A stretch of DNA of 56,092 bases from Methanosaeta sp. PtaB.Bin018 (lineage in GTDB: Archaea; Halobacteriota; Methanosarcinia; Methanotrichales; Methanotrichaceae). Both the position numbers and the translations under genes were made by a program. This document shows positions 43,596-52,195 of this stretch, in pieces. The DNA lies in contig MVQH01000059.1 of the NCBI GenBank assembly GCA_002067755.1, forward strand, positions 1 to 56,092, written 5' to 3'. Positions within the stretch are counted from its first letter, which is position 1. Every line of letters starts with the position of its first letter. The notes beneath the pieces were generated by a model. It did not search any database. It was given only the letters and a program-made list of their open reading frames with translations, and was not told where the DNA came from.

Positions 43596-44903
43596 TTACC
43601 TCTGATACCCCAGCTTCTCTGCCACCTCGAAGGCCATGTCAGCCTTGGTGCGCTTGCCCATGGCCTGGAAGGCCTCTCCTTTGCCGTGCCATGCATCGTA
43701 ATCAAGCGGATACAGCTCGATCGCCTGCCAGAAGGCTTCCAGGGCCTCCTCATCTCTGCCAGTCCTGAGGTAGACCTCGCCCTTGCCGAACCATGCCTGC
43801 TGCACGCCCATCGACTCCGGAGAGAGCCTGATCGCATTGTCGTAGGCCTCGATGGCCTCCTCATACCTGCCCATCCTGTAAAGGATCCGGCCCTTGTCTA
43901 GCCAGGCGATGTAGCTCTCAGGGTTCTCCTGCAGCTCCCTGTCCTCGATCTCCAGAGCCCGGGTGTAGGCGGCCATGGCATCCCCTCGCCTGCCAGTCTC
44001 ATTCAGGATATCGCCCTTGCCCATCCAGGCCCTGGCCTCCTCCATGAACTGGGGCTGAAGCTCCAGGACCTTGTCATAGGCCTGCATCGATTGGTTGTAT
44101 CTGCGCTGGTCTTTGAGAAGCGCTGCCAGTCGCCACCATGCTACTGCATTCTCTGGCTGTAGCTCTGTGATCCTCTCGTAGGCCTGCTGGGCCTCATCTC
44201 GCCTTCCGGCATCCTCGAGTGACATGGCCTTGATCTCCCAGACGAAGGCCTGTTCTCTGGCATCGCTTGCTGGAATGGACTGCAGGGCTTGGTCAAAGGC
44301 CTCTATGGACTCGTTGTGCCTTCCCTGCTCCTCCAGAAGATAGCCAGCGGCAAGCCATGCATCTGCCCTCTTGGATCCGTTCAGCTCGGCAGACTTCCTG
44401 TAAGCGAGGACGGCCTCATCTTCTCGGTAGAGGCTCACCAGTACCTCGGCCATCTTGAACCAGGTCTCAGAGTCCTGCGGGTTTTCAGAGAGCGTCCTGT
44501 TGTAGATCTCCACAGCCTTCTCGCGGGCCGCTGTGGCCTCGGCCTGCCTCTGCAGGGCGTCCAGGGCCACGCCTTTGCTCCATAAGGCGTCGGCATCCTG
44601 TGGATCAACCTTCAGATCCTCATCGACGATCTCCAGGGCCTTTGAGTAGCCTCCCAAAGATTCGTCTCCTTTGCACAACAGTTCAAGTACCAGGGCCTTG
44701 CTCAGCCAGATGCTGACGTTTCTTGGGTCCAGCTGCAGGGCCCTGTCAAGAGCATAGTCTGCCTCTTTGAGGGAGCGGTTGTCTAAAAACTCGCCGCTCT
44801 TCCTAAACCAGTAATTAGCTGTCTCTTCCTGCCCAACCACAGAGGTGCACAGAATTGCCAGCGACGCCAAGCAAAAAATGAGCTTGAAGCTGGCATGAGG
44901 CAT
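43596..44903 (-). CDS. Exported TPR repeat protein (paralogue)
   Basis: A second TPR protein, 435 residues from ATG 44903, with a signal peptide MPHASFKLIFCLASLAILCTSVVGQEE. About 12 TPR units follow, such as LKEADYALDRALQLDPRNVSIW and YEEAIEAYDNAIRLSPESMGVQQAWFGKGEVYLR. The frame is open to 44963, but that adds 20 charged residues before the signal peptide. It is the first gene of the four-gene operon, whose promoter lies near 45100. It is a distant paralogue of the gene at 41362. Confidence 0.85.
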   Translation of the reverse strand: MPHASFKLIFCLASLAILCTSVVGQEETANYWFRKSGEFLDNRSLKEADYALDRALQLDPRNVSIWLSKALVLELLCKGDESLGGYSKALEIVDEDLKVDPQDADALWSKGVALDALQRQAEATAAREKAVEIYNRTLSENPQDSETWFKMAEVLVSLYREDEAVLAYRKSAELNGSKRADAWLAAGYLLEEQGRHNESIEAFDQALQSIPASDAREQAFVWEIKAMSLEDAGRRDEAQQAYERITELQPENAVAWWRLAALLKDQRRYNQSMQAYDKVLELQPQFMEEARAWMGKGDILNETGRRGDAMAAYTRALEIEDRELQENPESYIAWLDKGRILYRMGRYEEAIEAYDNAIRLSPESMGVQQAWFGKGEVYLRTGRDEEALEAFWQAIELYPLDYDAWHGKGEAFQAMGKRTKADMAFEVAEKLGYQR

Positions 44904-45064
44904 TTCAGGCAGTCGACGATCAACTCTTCTTCGCTCCGCTAATTCGCCTAGATCTACCATCAAACCGCGCCCCTTATGGATCCGTTTCTACCGATGAAAG
45001 GGATCTAATCGCGACAATGCCGCAGGTTATTCGGCTACCCCCAACCCAAAATTGCCGAACTCTC

Positions 45065-45106
45065 TTACGGCATTTGCCTGATTACGGCATTTAACGAATA
45101 TAAATT
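45065..45106 (-). promoter_or_regulatory. Promoter with direct repeats for the exported TPR operon
   Basis: On the minus strand a TATA element CAAAATTTATATTCG (45110-45096) is followed by two copies of AAATGCCGTAA (45092-45082 and 45075-45065), spaced by 17 bases start to start. This is just where transcription starts, as expected for a repressor. Confidence 0.45.
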
Positions 45107-45182
45107 TTGTGGCAGGTCATCCCAGTCCAGAGTCTTCCAAAAAACCTTCGACAGGTCTCGAGAATTGCCTCCGTACAGTTAA

Positions 45183-45542
45183 TCAACGGCTCAGATCGCC
45201 ATCTTGCACTGTGACCTCTATCACCCGAAGGGGTATCGATCCCAGGGCCTTGCCGATTATGGACTTGGCTATGCGGCCTGCATGCTCCTCGCTTTCTGCA
45301 TTGAATATTTTTATCTCGAAGAGGAGAGCCACAATTGCTGTGCTGGCTACGAGAAAAACGCCTGCTAGTGGCTCGCAGCATTTCGGGCAGTCCCACTGAC
45401 CCACTTCTACCTCAACGAAATCCATCTTTCTTTGATTCAATCGCTTGCCCGCCTCAGAGATGGCGACGCCTATTGCATCATCCTCCGTCTTGACATCTCT
45501 GACCAGCCAGGCACCCTCCAGCAGGACATTGAAATTTGGCAT
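45183..45542 (-). CDS. UPF0212 (DUF555) family protein
   Basis: A 119-residue archaeal protein, NFNVLLEGAWLVRDVKTEDDAIGVAISEAGKRLNQRKMDFVEVEVGQWDCPKCCEPLAGVF, matching UPF0212. The C-terminal FNAESEEHAGRIAKSIIGKALGSIPLRVIEV is conserved too. CPKC with C-C suggests metal binding. The function is unknown. It is on the same strand as cbiMNQO, about 100 bases after cbiO. Confidence 0.88.
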   Translation of the reverse strand: MPNFNVLLEGAWLVRDVKTEDDAIGVAISEAGKRLNQRKMDFVEVEVGQWDCPKCCEPLAGVFLVASTAIVALLFEIKIFNAESEEHAGRIAKSIIGKALGSIPLRVIEVTVQDGDLSR

Positions 45543-45640
45543 CGAGGGATCGTTTATTTGAATGGTATATTTGTCTTTTCGGTGAATTCAATTAATTTAC
45601 ACGCATTATCATATTCTGTGAAATTCCTTTGGCTCAATAT

Positions 45641-46834
45641 CTACCGCCGGTCCGGGTTCACATCGGGTCCTTCAAGAGAAGAGAGCTTGACCACTTCTAT
45701 CTTGGCTCCAGATTCTTCGCAGTAGGTTTGAATCCTTTTTACTGAGCGATCCACCATTCCGCCTGAGGTCATTATCAGTGAATCTTTGCCGCTCAGAGAC
45801 TTGAGAATGCACTTGTCTATGACGCCGTAGGTGAAGTCGAGTATTATTCCGGCTCGCTCAGCCAGAGCCTTGGCGTTCGTCCCCATGGCGCCTGCATAAC
45901 TTATGTGTGCCCCTTCAAGAATGCTATTGATCTCGTCCGGCCCTACCTTATCTACATCAGCGATGTGAATTTTGCCTGTGGTCCCTCTGGATATCGTCCC
46001 CCTGTTTCTTGACTCAACAAGATCGGTAAGCTCAAGGACGTTTCTCGGTGGATTGGAATCGCTCAACAAACCTCGGCTGACCAGTTCTCTGTAGATGTCT
46101 ACCACGATTGGCAGCTTTAGCCTGGCTTTATTGATCAGCCCTGGATCTCCAAAGACCTCCTGACCTGTGCCTCGTTTTAGGATCCTGCCACCCTCCATCA
46201 AGATGACCTCATCCGCCCAGCGATAGGCCAGTTCTACATCATGCGTGGAGATGATTATGGTCTTTCCTCCACATTTAAGCTCGTCCAGCATATCCATAAT
46301 CTCTTCAGAGCTGGCTGGGTCAAGGTTGGATGTTGGTTCGTCAAGCACGATCACCTCAGGCTCCATGGCAAGAATGCCAGCAATGGCTACCCTCTTCTTC
46401 TCGCCACCACTGAGGTGGTGAGGCGGACGGCGCTCATAGCCGCAGAGGCCAACGTAGGCCAGAGCATATCCCACATATCTTTTCACTTTCTCTTCAGGAA
46501 ATCCGAGGTTCACCGGACCGAAGGCGACATCCTGGTATACTGTAGGGGCGAAGATCTGGTCGTCCGAGTTCTGGAAGACCATGCCAACTTTGCGCCTTAA
46601 TTCTCTTAATGAGGCAGGATCATACCGCAAAGATTGCCCATGAAAGAGAACTTCTCCAGAGGTCGGCCTCAGGATGCCGTTGAACATGAGCATGAGTGTG
46701 GATTTGCCTGCTCCATTGGGCCCAACCAGAGCGATTTTGCGGCCCTCTTCAAGCGATATGCTCACACCTCTCATGGCTTCCATTCCATCTCCATATGAAT
46801 AGCTGACATTTCTGGTTTCGATGATGAATGTCAT
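45641..46834 (-). CDS. cbiO: CbiO-type ATPase of the Ni/Co ECF transporter with a C-terminal extension
   Basis: A 397-residue ATPase. Walker A GPNGAGKST (38-46), Q-loop FQNSDDQIFAPTVYQDVAFGP, signature LSGGEKKRVAIAGIL, Walker B VIVLDEPTSNLDP, H-loop STHD. After residue about 280 an extra 115-residue domain (RGTTGKIHIADVDKVGPDEINSILEGAHISYAGAMG … GVIDKCILKSLSGKDSLIMTSGGMVDRSVKRI) follows. It resembles extensions in some methanogen CbiO proteins and may act in regulation or a corrinoid/cobalt-linked function. It is last in the cbiMNQO operon, 6 bases after cbiQ. Confidence 0.92.
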   Translation of the reverse strand: MTFIIETRNVSYSYGDGMEAMRGVSISLEEGRKIALVGPNGAGKSTLMLMFNGILRPTSGEVLFHGQSLRYDPASLRELRRKVGMVFQNSDDQIFAPTVYQDVAFGPVNLGFPEEKVKRYVGYALAYVGLCGYERRPPHHLSGGEKKRVAIAGILAMEPEVIVLDEPTSNLDPASSEEIMDMLDELKCGGKTIIISTHDVELAYRWADEVILMEGGRILKRGTGQEVFGDPGLINKARLKLPIVVDIYRELVSRGLLSDSNPPRNVLELTDLVESRNRGTISRGTTGKIHIADVDKVGPDEINSILEGAHISYAGAMGTNAKALAERAGIILDFTYGVIDKCILKSLSGKDSLIMTSGGMVDRSVKRIQTYCEESGAKIEVVKLSSLEGPDVNPDRR

Positions 46835-46840
46835 GTACTC

Positions 46841-47623
46841 TCACAGCAGTTGGATGTCTTTGGTCAGAAAAACGATAGCTTCAACCACAACTAGGTATCC
46901 CACTACGGCAAAGATCGCTCTTGGCTTTGCCTTAGCTCCCTGTTCCATGAGGACTAGTTTGCCATCATAGCAACGGGCATCCATGGCCACTATGAGCCTC
47001 TCACCTTGTTCCCATGCCCTCAAAAATAGAACGCCTGAAAGCATGGCGTGAGAGTTCAAAGTGTTTTTAATTCCTGCATCCCCCAGCCGCATCACCTGAG
47101 CATTGTGGATCAAATGAGCTTGGTCGATAAAGACGAAAATGTACCTGTACATCAGCATGGAAAGATCGACCAAGAAATCCGGGAGGCCCAAGGACTTCAG
47201 CACTGAGAATATCTCCATCATCGGCGTGGTCAAGGATATGAAAAATAGGGAGCACATGCCTCCAAAGGTCCTGGCGATCAAGAGCAGTGCCAGGTTTGCC
47301 CCATCATCTCTTATCTCAAACATAAAGCCGAATAGATTCATGGCAAATAATTGACTGCCTCCTCCGTGCATGAAGGCCACGACACCAGAGCTTAATAGAG
47401 CGAAGGACAAGGGTATTAGCAGCAGAGTGCAGTAAAAGCGCCCCGGAATTTTGGCTATCCCTACAGTTATGAGGCTCATGGTAATTGCTATGAATAAGGG
47501 CGCAATTGGCGTGGCTGAGGAGATGCAAATGAGCATGGCTCCAAGTCCTAAGAGTAGCTTCAGCCTAGGACTCGTGTTTATCAGAGCATTGGAATGTGTG
47601 TAATCATCCAGAAGGTCGTGCAT
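46841..47623 (-). CDS. cbiQ: CbiQ transmembrane subunit of the Ni/Co ECF transporter
   Basis: A 260-residue T-component with about 5-6 helices. NTSPRLKLLLGLGAMLICISSATPI starts it. MRLGDAGIKNTLNSHAMLSGVLFLRAWEQGERLIVAMDARCYDGK carries the two Ala-Arg-Gly-like motifs (MDARCYD region) that couple to the ATPase. It sits between the CbiN-like gene (10 bases upstream) and cbiO. Confidence 0.92.
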   Translation of the reverse strand: MHDLLDDYTHSNALINTSPRLKLLLGLGAMLICISSATPIAPLFIAITMSLITVGIAKIPGRFYCTLLLIPLSFALLSSGVVAFMHGGGSQLFAMNLFGFMFEIRDDGANLALLLIARTFGGMCSLFFISLTTPMMEIFSVLKSLGLPDFLVDLSMLMYRYIFVFIDQAHLIHNAQVMRLGDAGIKNTLNSHAMLSGVLFLRAWEQGERLIVAMDARCYDGKLVLMEQGAKAKPRAIFAVVGYLVVVEAIVFLTKDIQLL

Positions 47624-47633
47624 TCAAATTTCC

Positions 47634-47942
47634 TTATTGTCTTTCCTCTGGATGTGCTGAAGCTTCAGCCTTCGCCAAACCTCTGTAGTATCCCAGAAAA
47701 TAGCCGATAATGATAGCACCGAAGGCTGCCTGCAAAGCGAAGAGCAGGCTCTCTATCTCGCCGCTAGGTGGCTCCCATACACTATTGGCCCAAGGCTGAT
47801 ATGTTCCTCCTGTCAATTTGTCTATTGCGTTTCCGGCCTGATCGTCAGCCCCGCCCCATTCATGGTTTCCCATCGAGCTGACATAAGCAAAGGCTGCTAT
47901 GAATATCAGAATAATTGCAAGAGTTATGTACTCCAGCTTCAT
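47634..47942 (-). CDS. cbiN: CbiN-like (PDGLE) component of the complete Ni/Co ECF transporter
   Basis: A 102-residue protein with a helix at each end (IILIFIAAFAYVSS; GAIIIGYFLGYYRGL) and GADDQAGNAIDKLTG and YQPWANSVWEPPSGEIESLLFALQAAFG between, as CbiN. It overlaps cbiM by 4 bases. Unlike the first copy, its loop starts GGADDQA, similar to real CbiN. Confidence 0.85.
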   Translation of the reverse strand: MKLEYITLAIILIFIAAFAYVSSMGNHEWGGADDQAGNAIDKLTGGTYQPWANSVWEPPSGEIESLLFALQAAFGAIIIGYFLGYYRGLAKAEASAHPEERQ

Positions 47943-48634
47943 GTGGATGCCTCCTGTAGTCTCTTAATGGTGTCTGGGGATGCCACATTGAGCTTTAAAA
48001 GGACGTCGCCCCTGAGCTGGACGATATACTTGAACAAGAGCGCACTCACAGCTCCCTCAACAATGGCCAGTGGGATCTGTGTTAATGCAAAGACCCCCAT
48101 GAAAGCCTCTAAAGATGCAAGCAACCCCCCAGAGGCTGCTGGAAAAGCTAAAGCAAGCTCGATAGATGTGACAATATATGTGAACCAGTCTGCGAACAAT
48201 GCTGCTAGAAAAACGGTGAGATACAAATTAACATTCTGTTTCATACATGTCTTAAAGACCAGATAGCCTACGATTGGTCCTACTATTCCCATGGAGAATG
48301 TATTGGCGCCCAAGGTAGTCAGACCACCATGTGCGAGAAAGACGGCCTGAAAGATCAGGACTATTGTTGACAGTACCGAAGTAATCCATGGACCGAAGAG
48401 TATTGCACCAATGCCGGTGCCCGTTGGATGGGAGCAGCTACCGGTGACCGAAGGCATCTTCAATGATGACAGGACGAAGATGAAAGCTCCGGAGACTGCG
48501 AGCAAGGGCAGAATTTCGCGATTCTCTTTGATCATTATGTTCATTTTATATGCCCCATATGCGACAATTGGCAGTGATATTGCGTACCATAAAACGCACC
48601 AGTAGAGAGGCAAGAATCCCTCCATTATATGCAT
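47939..48634 (-). CDS. cbiM: CbiM substrate-binding subunit of the complete Ni/Co ECF transporter
   Basis: A 231-residue CbiM starting MHIMEGFLPLYWCVLWYA, with SVTGSCSHPTGTGIGAILFGPW, the conserved His loop, and AHGGLTTLGANTFSMGIVGP. MHIMEGFLP is the classic cobalt-type CbiM start. ATG 48634 follows GGTGATC. It heads the cbiMNQO operon, whose products import Co2+ for corrinoids (or Ni2+). Confidence 0.92.
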   Translation of the reverse strand: MHIMEGFLPLYWCVLWYAISLPIVAYGAYKMNIMIKENREILPLLAVSGAFIFVLSSLKMPSVTGSCSHPTGTGIGAILFGPWITSVLSTIVLIFQAVFLAHGGLTTLGANTFSMGIVGPIVGYLVFKTCMKQNVNLYLTVFLAALFADWFTYIVTSIELALAFPAASGGLLASLEAFMGVFALTQIPLAIVEGAVSALLFKYIVQLRGDVLLKLNVASPDTIKRLQEAST

Positions 48635-48664
48635 CCGATCACCATTGAGTGATTCTAGTCTTAA

Positions 48665-48673
48665 CATATAAAG
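48665..48673 (-). promoter_or_regulatory. TATA box of the cbiMNQO operon
   Basis: CTTTATATG on the minus strand lies about 31-39 bases before the ATG at 48634. A T-rich run lies upstream. No inverted repeat like that in front of the orphan cbiMN was seen. Confidence 0.45.
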
Positions 48674-48846
48674 ATTGCTTGACCAAAGAAAATTTTTTTT
48701 GTCTTATTGTATGAGATTCTCTGAAGAGCAAACGGAGTGCCTGCATGACATTTCTACAAGCCAATTTCTTCAAGGAGCCATTTTTTTTTGGATCTTATTC
48801 ATCTTTTTTATTCATCTTTTCAAGATCGAATGAATTAAATGCTCTG

Positions 48847-49629
48847 ATGTCCCAAGTCCCGTGCGTGAAAATAATATACTGTAAAGGGTACGAAGAGAGG
48901 TATCCTGCAAACCCAGTAGAAAATCCGGACAGGGTCAGATTGTCGATGGAAGAATTGAGAAAGGAAGGCTACGATTTCGTAGAACCCATTTATGCATGTC
49001 TGGATGACATATCAAGGGTGCATGGCAAAGAGCACATTGACAGAGTGCGTCGCAGCAGCCACTTCGCTATTGCGAGCCTCGCTGCCAGTGGGGCCATCAC
49101 CGCGGCTGAATTGGCTTTGCAGGGCGAGCCTGCATTCGCTTTGATCCGGCCTCCTGGACATCATGCTTCTGCAAATAGAGCATGGGGGATGTGCTACTTC
49201 AATAATATGGCAATTGCAGTGCAGAAGATAAGGCCGAAGGCGAAGCGAGTGTTGATCATCGATATTGACCTTCATTTCGGCGATGGTACAGTCAGCATCT
49301 TTCGTGGGGACCATCGCGTAAGAGTCGTAAATCCTGGATCAATTGATATCAACTTCGATTATCTGAGCATGGATGTAAGTGGCTACTTGGCGCAGATAAA
49401 ATCAGCGTTCAAGGATGATGACTACGACATCGTCGGAGTGTCTGCAGGCTTTGATACCTACATAAAAGACTGGGGAGGGCTTCTAGAGACAAAGGATTAC
49501 GAGACGATTGGAGAGATGATCTCTGAAGGCTCACAAAAATGCCATGGAAGGCGCTTTGCGATTTTAGAGGGCGGATATCATCCTGATCTTCCATTAAATA
49601 TAGTAAGTTTTATTAAAGGATTTGACTAA
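48847..49629 (+). CDS. Histone-deacetylase-fold (acetylpolyamine/AcuC-like) deacetylase
   Basis: A 260-residue arginase/deacetylase protein. PPGHHASANRAWGMCYFNN (H105/H106), zinc ligands D141, H143 in IDIDLHFGDGT and D203 in SAGFDTYIKDWGG, and Y244 in EGGYHPD complete the active site. This family deacetylates lysines of proteins or acetylpolyamines; substrate is not evident. The ATG 48847 is preferred: the frame is open from 48745 but the first 34 residues are a hydrophobic, non-homologous stretch. It is followed by a long AT-rich gap. Confidence 0.85.
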   Translation: MSQVPCVKIIYCKGYEERYPANPVENPDRVRLSMEELRKEGYDFVEPIYACLDDISRVHGKEHIDRVRRSSHFAIASLAASGAITAAELALQGEPAFALIRPPGHHASANRAWGMCYFNNMAIAVQKIRPKAKRVLIIDIDLHFGDGTVSIFRGDHRVRVVNPGSIDINFDYLSMDVSGYLAQIKSAFKDDDYDIVGVSAGFDTYIKDWGGLLETKDYETIGEMISEGSQKCHGRRFAILEGGYHPDLPLNIVSFIKGFD

Positions 49630-50689
49630 AAATTTGTATGTACTCTCACTTTTTACTTGAGGATATGATCTAAATTAGTAAAATCAAAAACACTGTATAA
49701 TATGTATATTATATTAAATTTAGGTTTTGATAATATTAATAAAAATATTTTAATAAAATAATTATTATTAATTATACTATCTTACATGTACAAAAAATTA
49801 TTAAATTTTAATTATGTAAAATTATGCTGTTGTAAAAATTAATATTAAGATAGTGAAACGTTATTTTAAATTATTAATTATATGTTATATTCAATAAATT
49901 TGTTTCTCGATGTCGTGTTGATCTCTCGGTGGTACAAGGGATTATTCTAAGAATATCGGCTGATCTTATAGTCTATGTGTACAAAATCAATCTCTGCAGC
50001 GTAACATGGATTTTGTTAGGAGGATTATTCCAAACACTATGTGAATTTTATCTCCTTAGCGCATACACCCATCCTTCTCGACTTGATAATTCTCTCAAAA
50101 GAGGCCAATTCTTTTGAAGCCCAATTGATTCACATAAGATATAAGAATTTAAGATCTGAAGGTTAATTATATCAATCAATTTTATAGATACCATATGCAC
50201 ATGAGACTTCTATACTTTGTAAGTAACAAATATATCTATAAAAAATCTATTATTAATTTTATTAAGTTTTCAAAGAATTGCTAAATAAAATTATAAATTA
50301 TAATTTTCATCTATTGAACGTTATTTCTCCATAAAATTTGGTTACAAAAATGATATTGTTAAATTAGTTATGTTTTGTTAGAATCATAAAAAATTAGTTA
50401 AAAATTTTAATTTTTTTAATAATATAAATAATAATATGATTAATAAAATTATGTTTAATCAAAAAATTTAAATATTTTTAATTTTTTTAAATGTTTTTAA
50501 TTTTATTGTCATTGTATTCTACATTATCTTCAAAAAAGTTAGAGTTCGGAGGTTCCCAAATTAAATATATTATTAAAACCTTAAATTATATTCTATTCAT
50601 ATTCTGCAGACGAAAATGCTTCCCCCGAGTTGAACATGAACAGCGCTCAATTGTGAAGAAACACCCATGACCCGAGGTCGCCCATGTGG

Positions 50690-50722
50690 ATGAAAATGGA
50701 TCTTTGCGAGAACCATTTTCAT
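50690..50722. repeat. Inverted repeat ATGAAAATGG/CCATTTTCAT
   Basis: ATGAAAATGG (50690-50699) is a perfect reverse complement of CCATTTTCAT (50713-50722), separated by 13 bases. The second arm is the first unit of the minisatellite, so the RNA could form a hairpin and compete with the repeat units. Confidence 0.7.
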
Positions 50723-50768
50723 ACCACCATTTTCATACTACCATTTTCATACCACCATTTTCATATCA
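50713..50768. repeat. Four tandem copies of a 14-bp unit CCATTTTCATACCA
   Basis: Units at 50713-50726, 50727-50740, 50741-50754 and 50755-50768 differ by one base or so (ACCA, ACTA, ACCA, ATCA ends). There are no spacers, so this is a minisatellite, not a CRISPR. It lies about 225 bases upstream of the propeller-like gene and may be an operator array. Confidence 0.85.
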
Positions 50769-50992
50769 CATGACTGAGGCGAAGCTTATGTGAGAATGTG
50801 TTGGTTGATATCAATTAAAAGTAACTGTGCCAATATTCAAGTAGTAATAGCGCGCATATATCTTATCGATTATCTTGTAGATTGTTTGGAAATGTCTTGG
50901 GCGTTCCTTTGAGTTGAAACCCAGACGTTCGACAGATCGACTGAGCACAATTCGCTTAAAAAAAACGATATCTGTAAAGAGGGAATTGCCAG

Positions 50993-52120
50993 ATGCAAGG
51001 AAAAGGTCGAAAAAAAACAAATAAGCAGAAGGAGCCATCCTCAACCTCCGTTACAGGCAAAAGAAAACCGAAAAAGGAAAGAAAACCTGCAAAATCAGAA
51101 GTAACTCCGAGCAAGCCCGAAAATCTGCGAACTGATAGAGAAACCACCCTCATGGGTCCTGTTTCAGGAAATCCCTCATTGCTTCAGAGGATTGATGGCA
51201 ATAAAGGCAACTTCGAGCTGGTTGTTCCAATGCCCGAAAGCGGCATTGCCTATTACTGGCGCAATAATGACGACGAGATGCTGCCTTGGAATGGACCTGT
51301 CAAGTTCGGTGCAGACGCCGGTCGGGTCGAGGGGGTGTCTCTCATCCAGGGAGATTTCGGTGAGAATGGCAACCTCGAACTGATAGCAACAGACCTTGGA
51401 GGCCGTCATTTGATGCATTTTTGGCACGATCCAGCCACACCTTTGGGCTGGTATGGACCAAATCAGATCTCCAAGAGATCCCTCGTTCCGGTCTTCTCAG
51501 GAAACCCAGCCATGATCTGGAGCAATTTTGGGCACAGAGGAAACTTCGACCTGGTGGTGCCGTTGGTGGCAGGCGGATTTTCTCATTACTGGCGTGATAA
51601 CGACGATCCGACATTGCCCTGGCGCGGTCCTTTTAACTTCGCCACTGATTCCGGAATATTCGACGCTGTAACGATGATTCAAAGCAACTTCGGAAGCCCT
51701 GGGAACCTTGAGATTGTTGCACGCTCAGGAGACCGGCTGGTATTCTTCTGGGGCGAGCCCGGCGAGGAGGAGATGAAATGGCACAGACCAGAGGTCATCG
51801 CAACAGGCGTTTGTGGAACGCCCTCTTTGATTCAGAGCACCTTCGGCAATAAAGGGAACTTCGAATTGGTTGTTCCTCTGTCATCAGGCGGCTTAGGTTA
51901 TTACTGGCGTGACAATGACGATGACCATCTGCACTGGTATGGACCCTTTATGTTCGGCATGAGCATGGGCCGAGTGGAAGGCGTCTCGCTCATCCAAAGC
52001 AACTTTGGAGATCCAGGACACCTGGAGCTGGTGGCTCAGGTAGGAGGCCATCTTGCATTCTTCTGGCGAGATTCCGGGCCTGACTTCAAGTGGAATGGGC
52101 CCCAGTATCTCACGATGTGA
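50993..52120 (+). CDS. Six-repeat beta-propeller-like protein with a basic N-terminal tail
   Basis: A 375-residue protein without a signal peptide. Residues 1-50 are a Lys/Arg-rich disordered tail (GKGRKKTNKQKEPSSTS…). Residues about 55-375 hold six repeats of about 52 residues in three A/B pairs: type A NPSLLQ…FGNKGNFELVVPL…GYYWRDNDD…LPWxGP, type B VEGVSLIQSNFGxxGxLELVA…FWxDS. Six repeats suggest a six-bladed propeller (inference). Similar repeats exist in many bacteria and some eukaryotes without known function; a ligand- or glycan-binding role is possible. The tail implies a nucleic-acid or ribosome contact. GAGGG lies about 8 bases upstream. Confidence 0.75.
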   Translation: MQGKGRKKTNKQKEPSSTSVTGKRKPKKERKPAKSEVTPSKPENLRTDRETTLMGPVSGNPSLLQRIDGNKGNFELVVPMPESGIAYYWRNNDDEMLPWNGPVKFGADAGRVEGVSLIQGDFGENGNLELIATDLGGRHLMHFWHDPATPLGWYGPNQISKRSLVPVFSGNPAMIWSNFGHRGNFDLVVPLVAGGFSHYWRDNDDPTLPWRGPFNFATDSGIFDAVTMIQSNFGSPGNLEIVARSGDRLVFFWGEPGEEEMKWHRPEVIATGVCGTPSLIQSTFGNKGNFELVVPLSSGGLGYYWRDNDDDHLHWYGPFMFGMSMGRVEGVSLIQSNFGDPGHLELVAQVGGHLAFFWRDSGPDFKWNGPQYLTM

Positions 52121-52195
52121 AACAATGGTCTGCGCATAATCTGGCTCTCGCATGTGGTGACAAATTTGTGGCTGACTTAAGGTCAGCCACCCATT

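Larger units (their letters stand above)
49630..50992. other. AT-rich intergenic desert of about 1.36 kb
   Basis: The longest gene-free stretch in the window, largely above 75-80% A+T between about 49680 and 50600. It holds an inverted repeat ACTATCTTA/TAAGATAGT (49776-49784 and 49846-49854), a less AT-rich island at 49905-50125 in which plus and minus frames look like decayed coding fragments, and a minisatellite at 50713-50768. No RNA gene was recognised. Confidence 0.6.

Noticed and set aside
48635-48760. Cobalamin or NiCo riboswitch before cbiMNQO
   Set aside because: The leader is only a few bases long after the TATA box; no conserved riboswitch core is visible.
49929-50117. 62-residue frame in the AT-rich desert
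   Set aside because: No start signal; the opposite strand is equally protein-like over part of it, so it is more likely decayed DNA.
50713-50768. CRISPR array
   Set aside because: The units are 14 bp, contiguous and without spacers; no cas gene is near.
49630-50992. Replication origin
   Set aside because: No orc1/cdc6 gene or recognisable ORB element was found; AT-richness alone is not enough.
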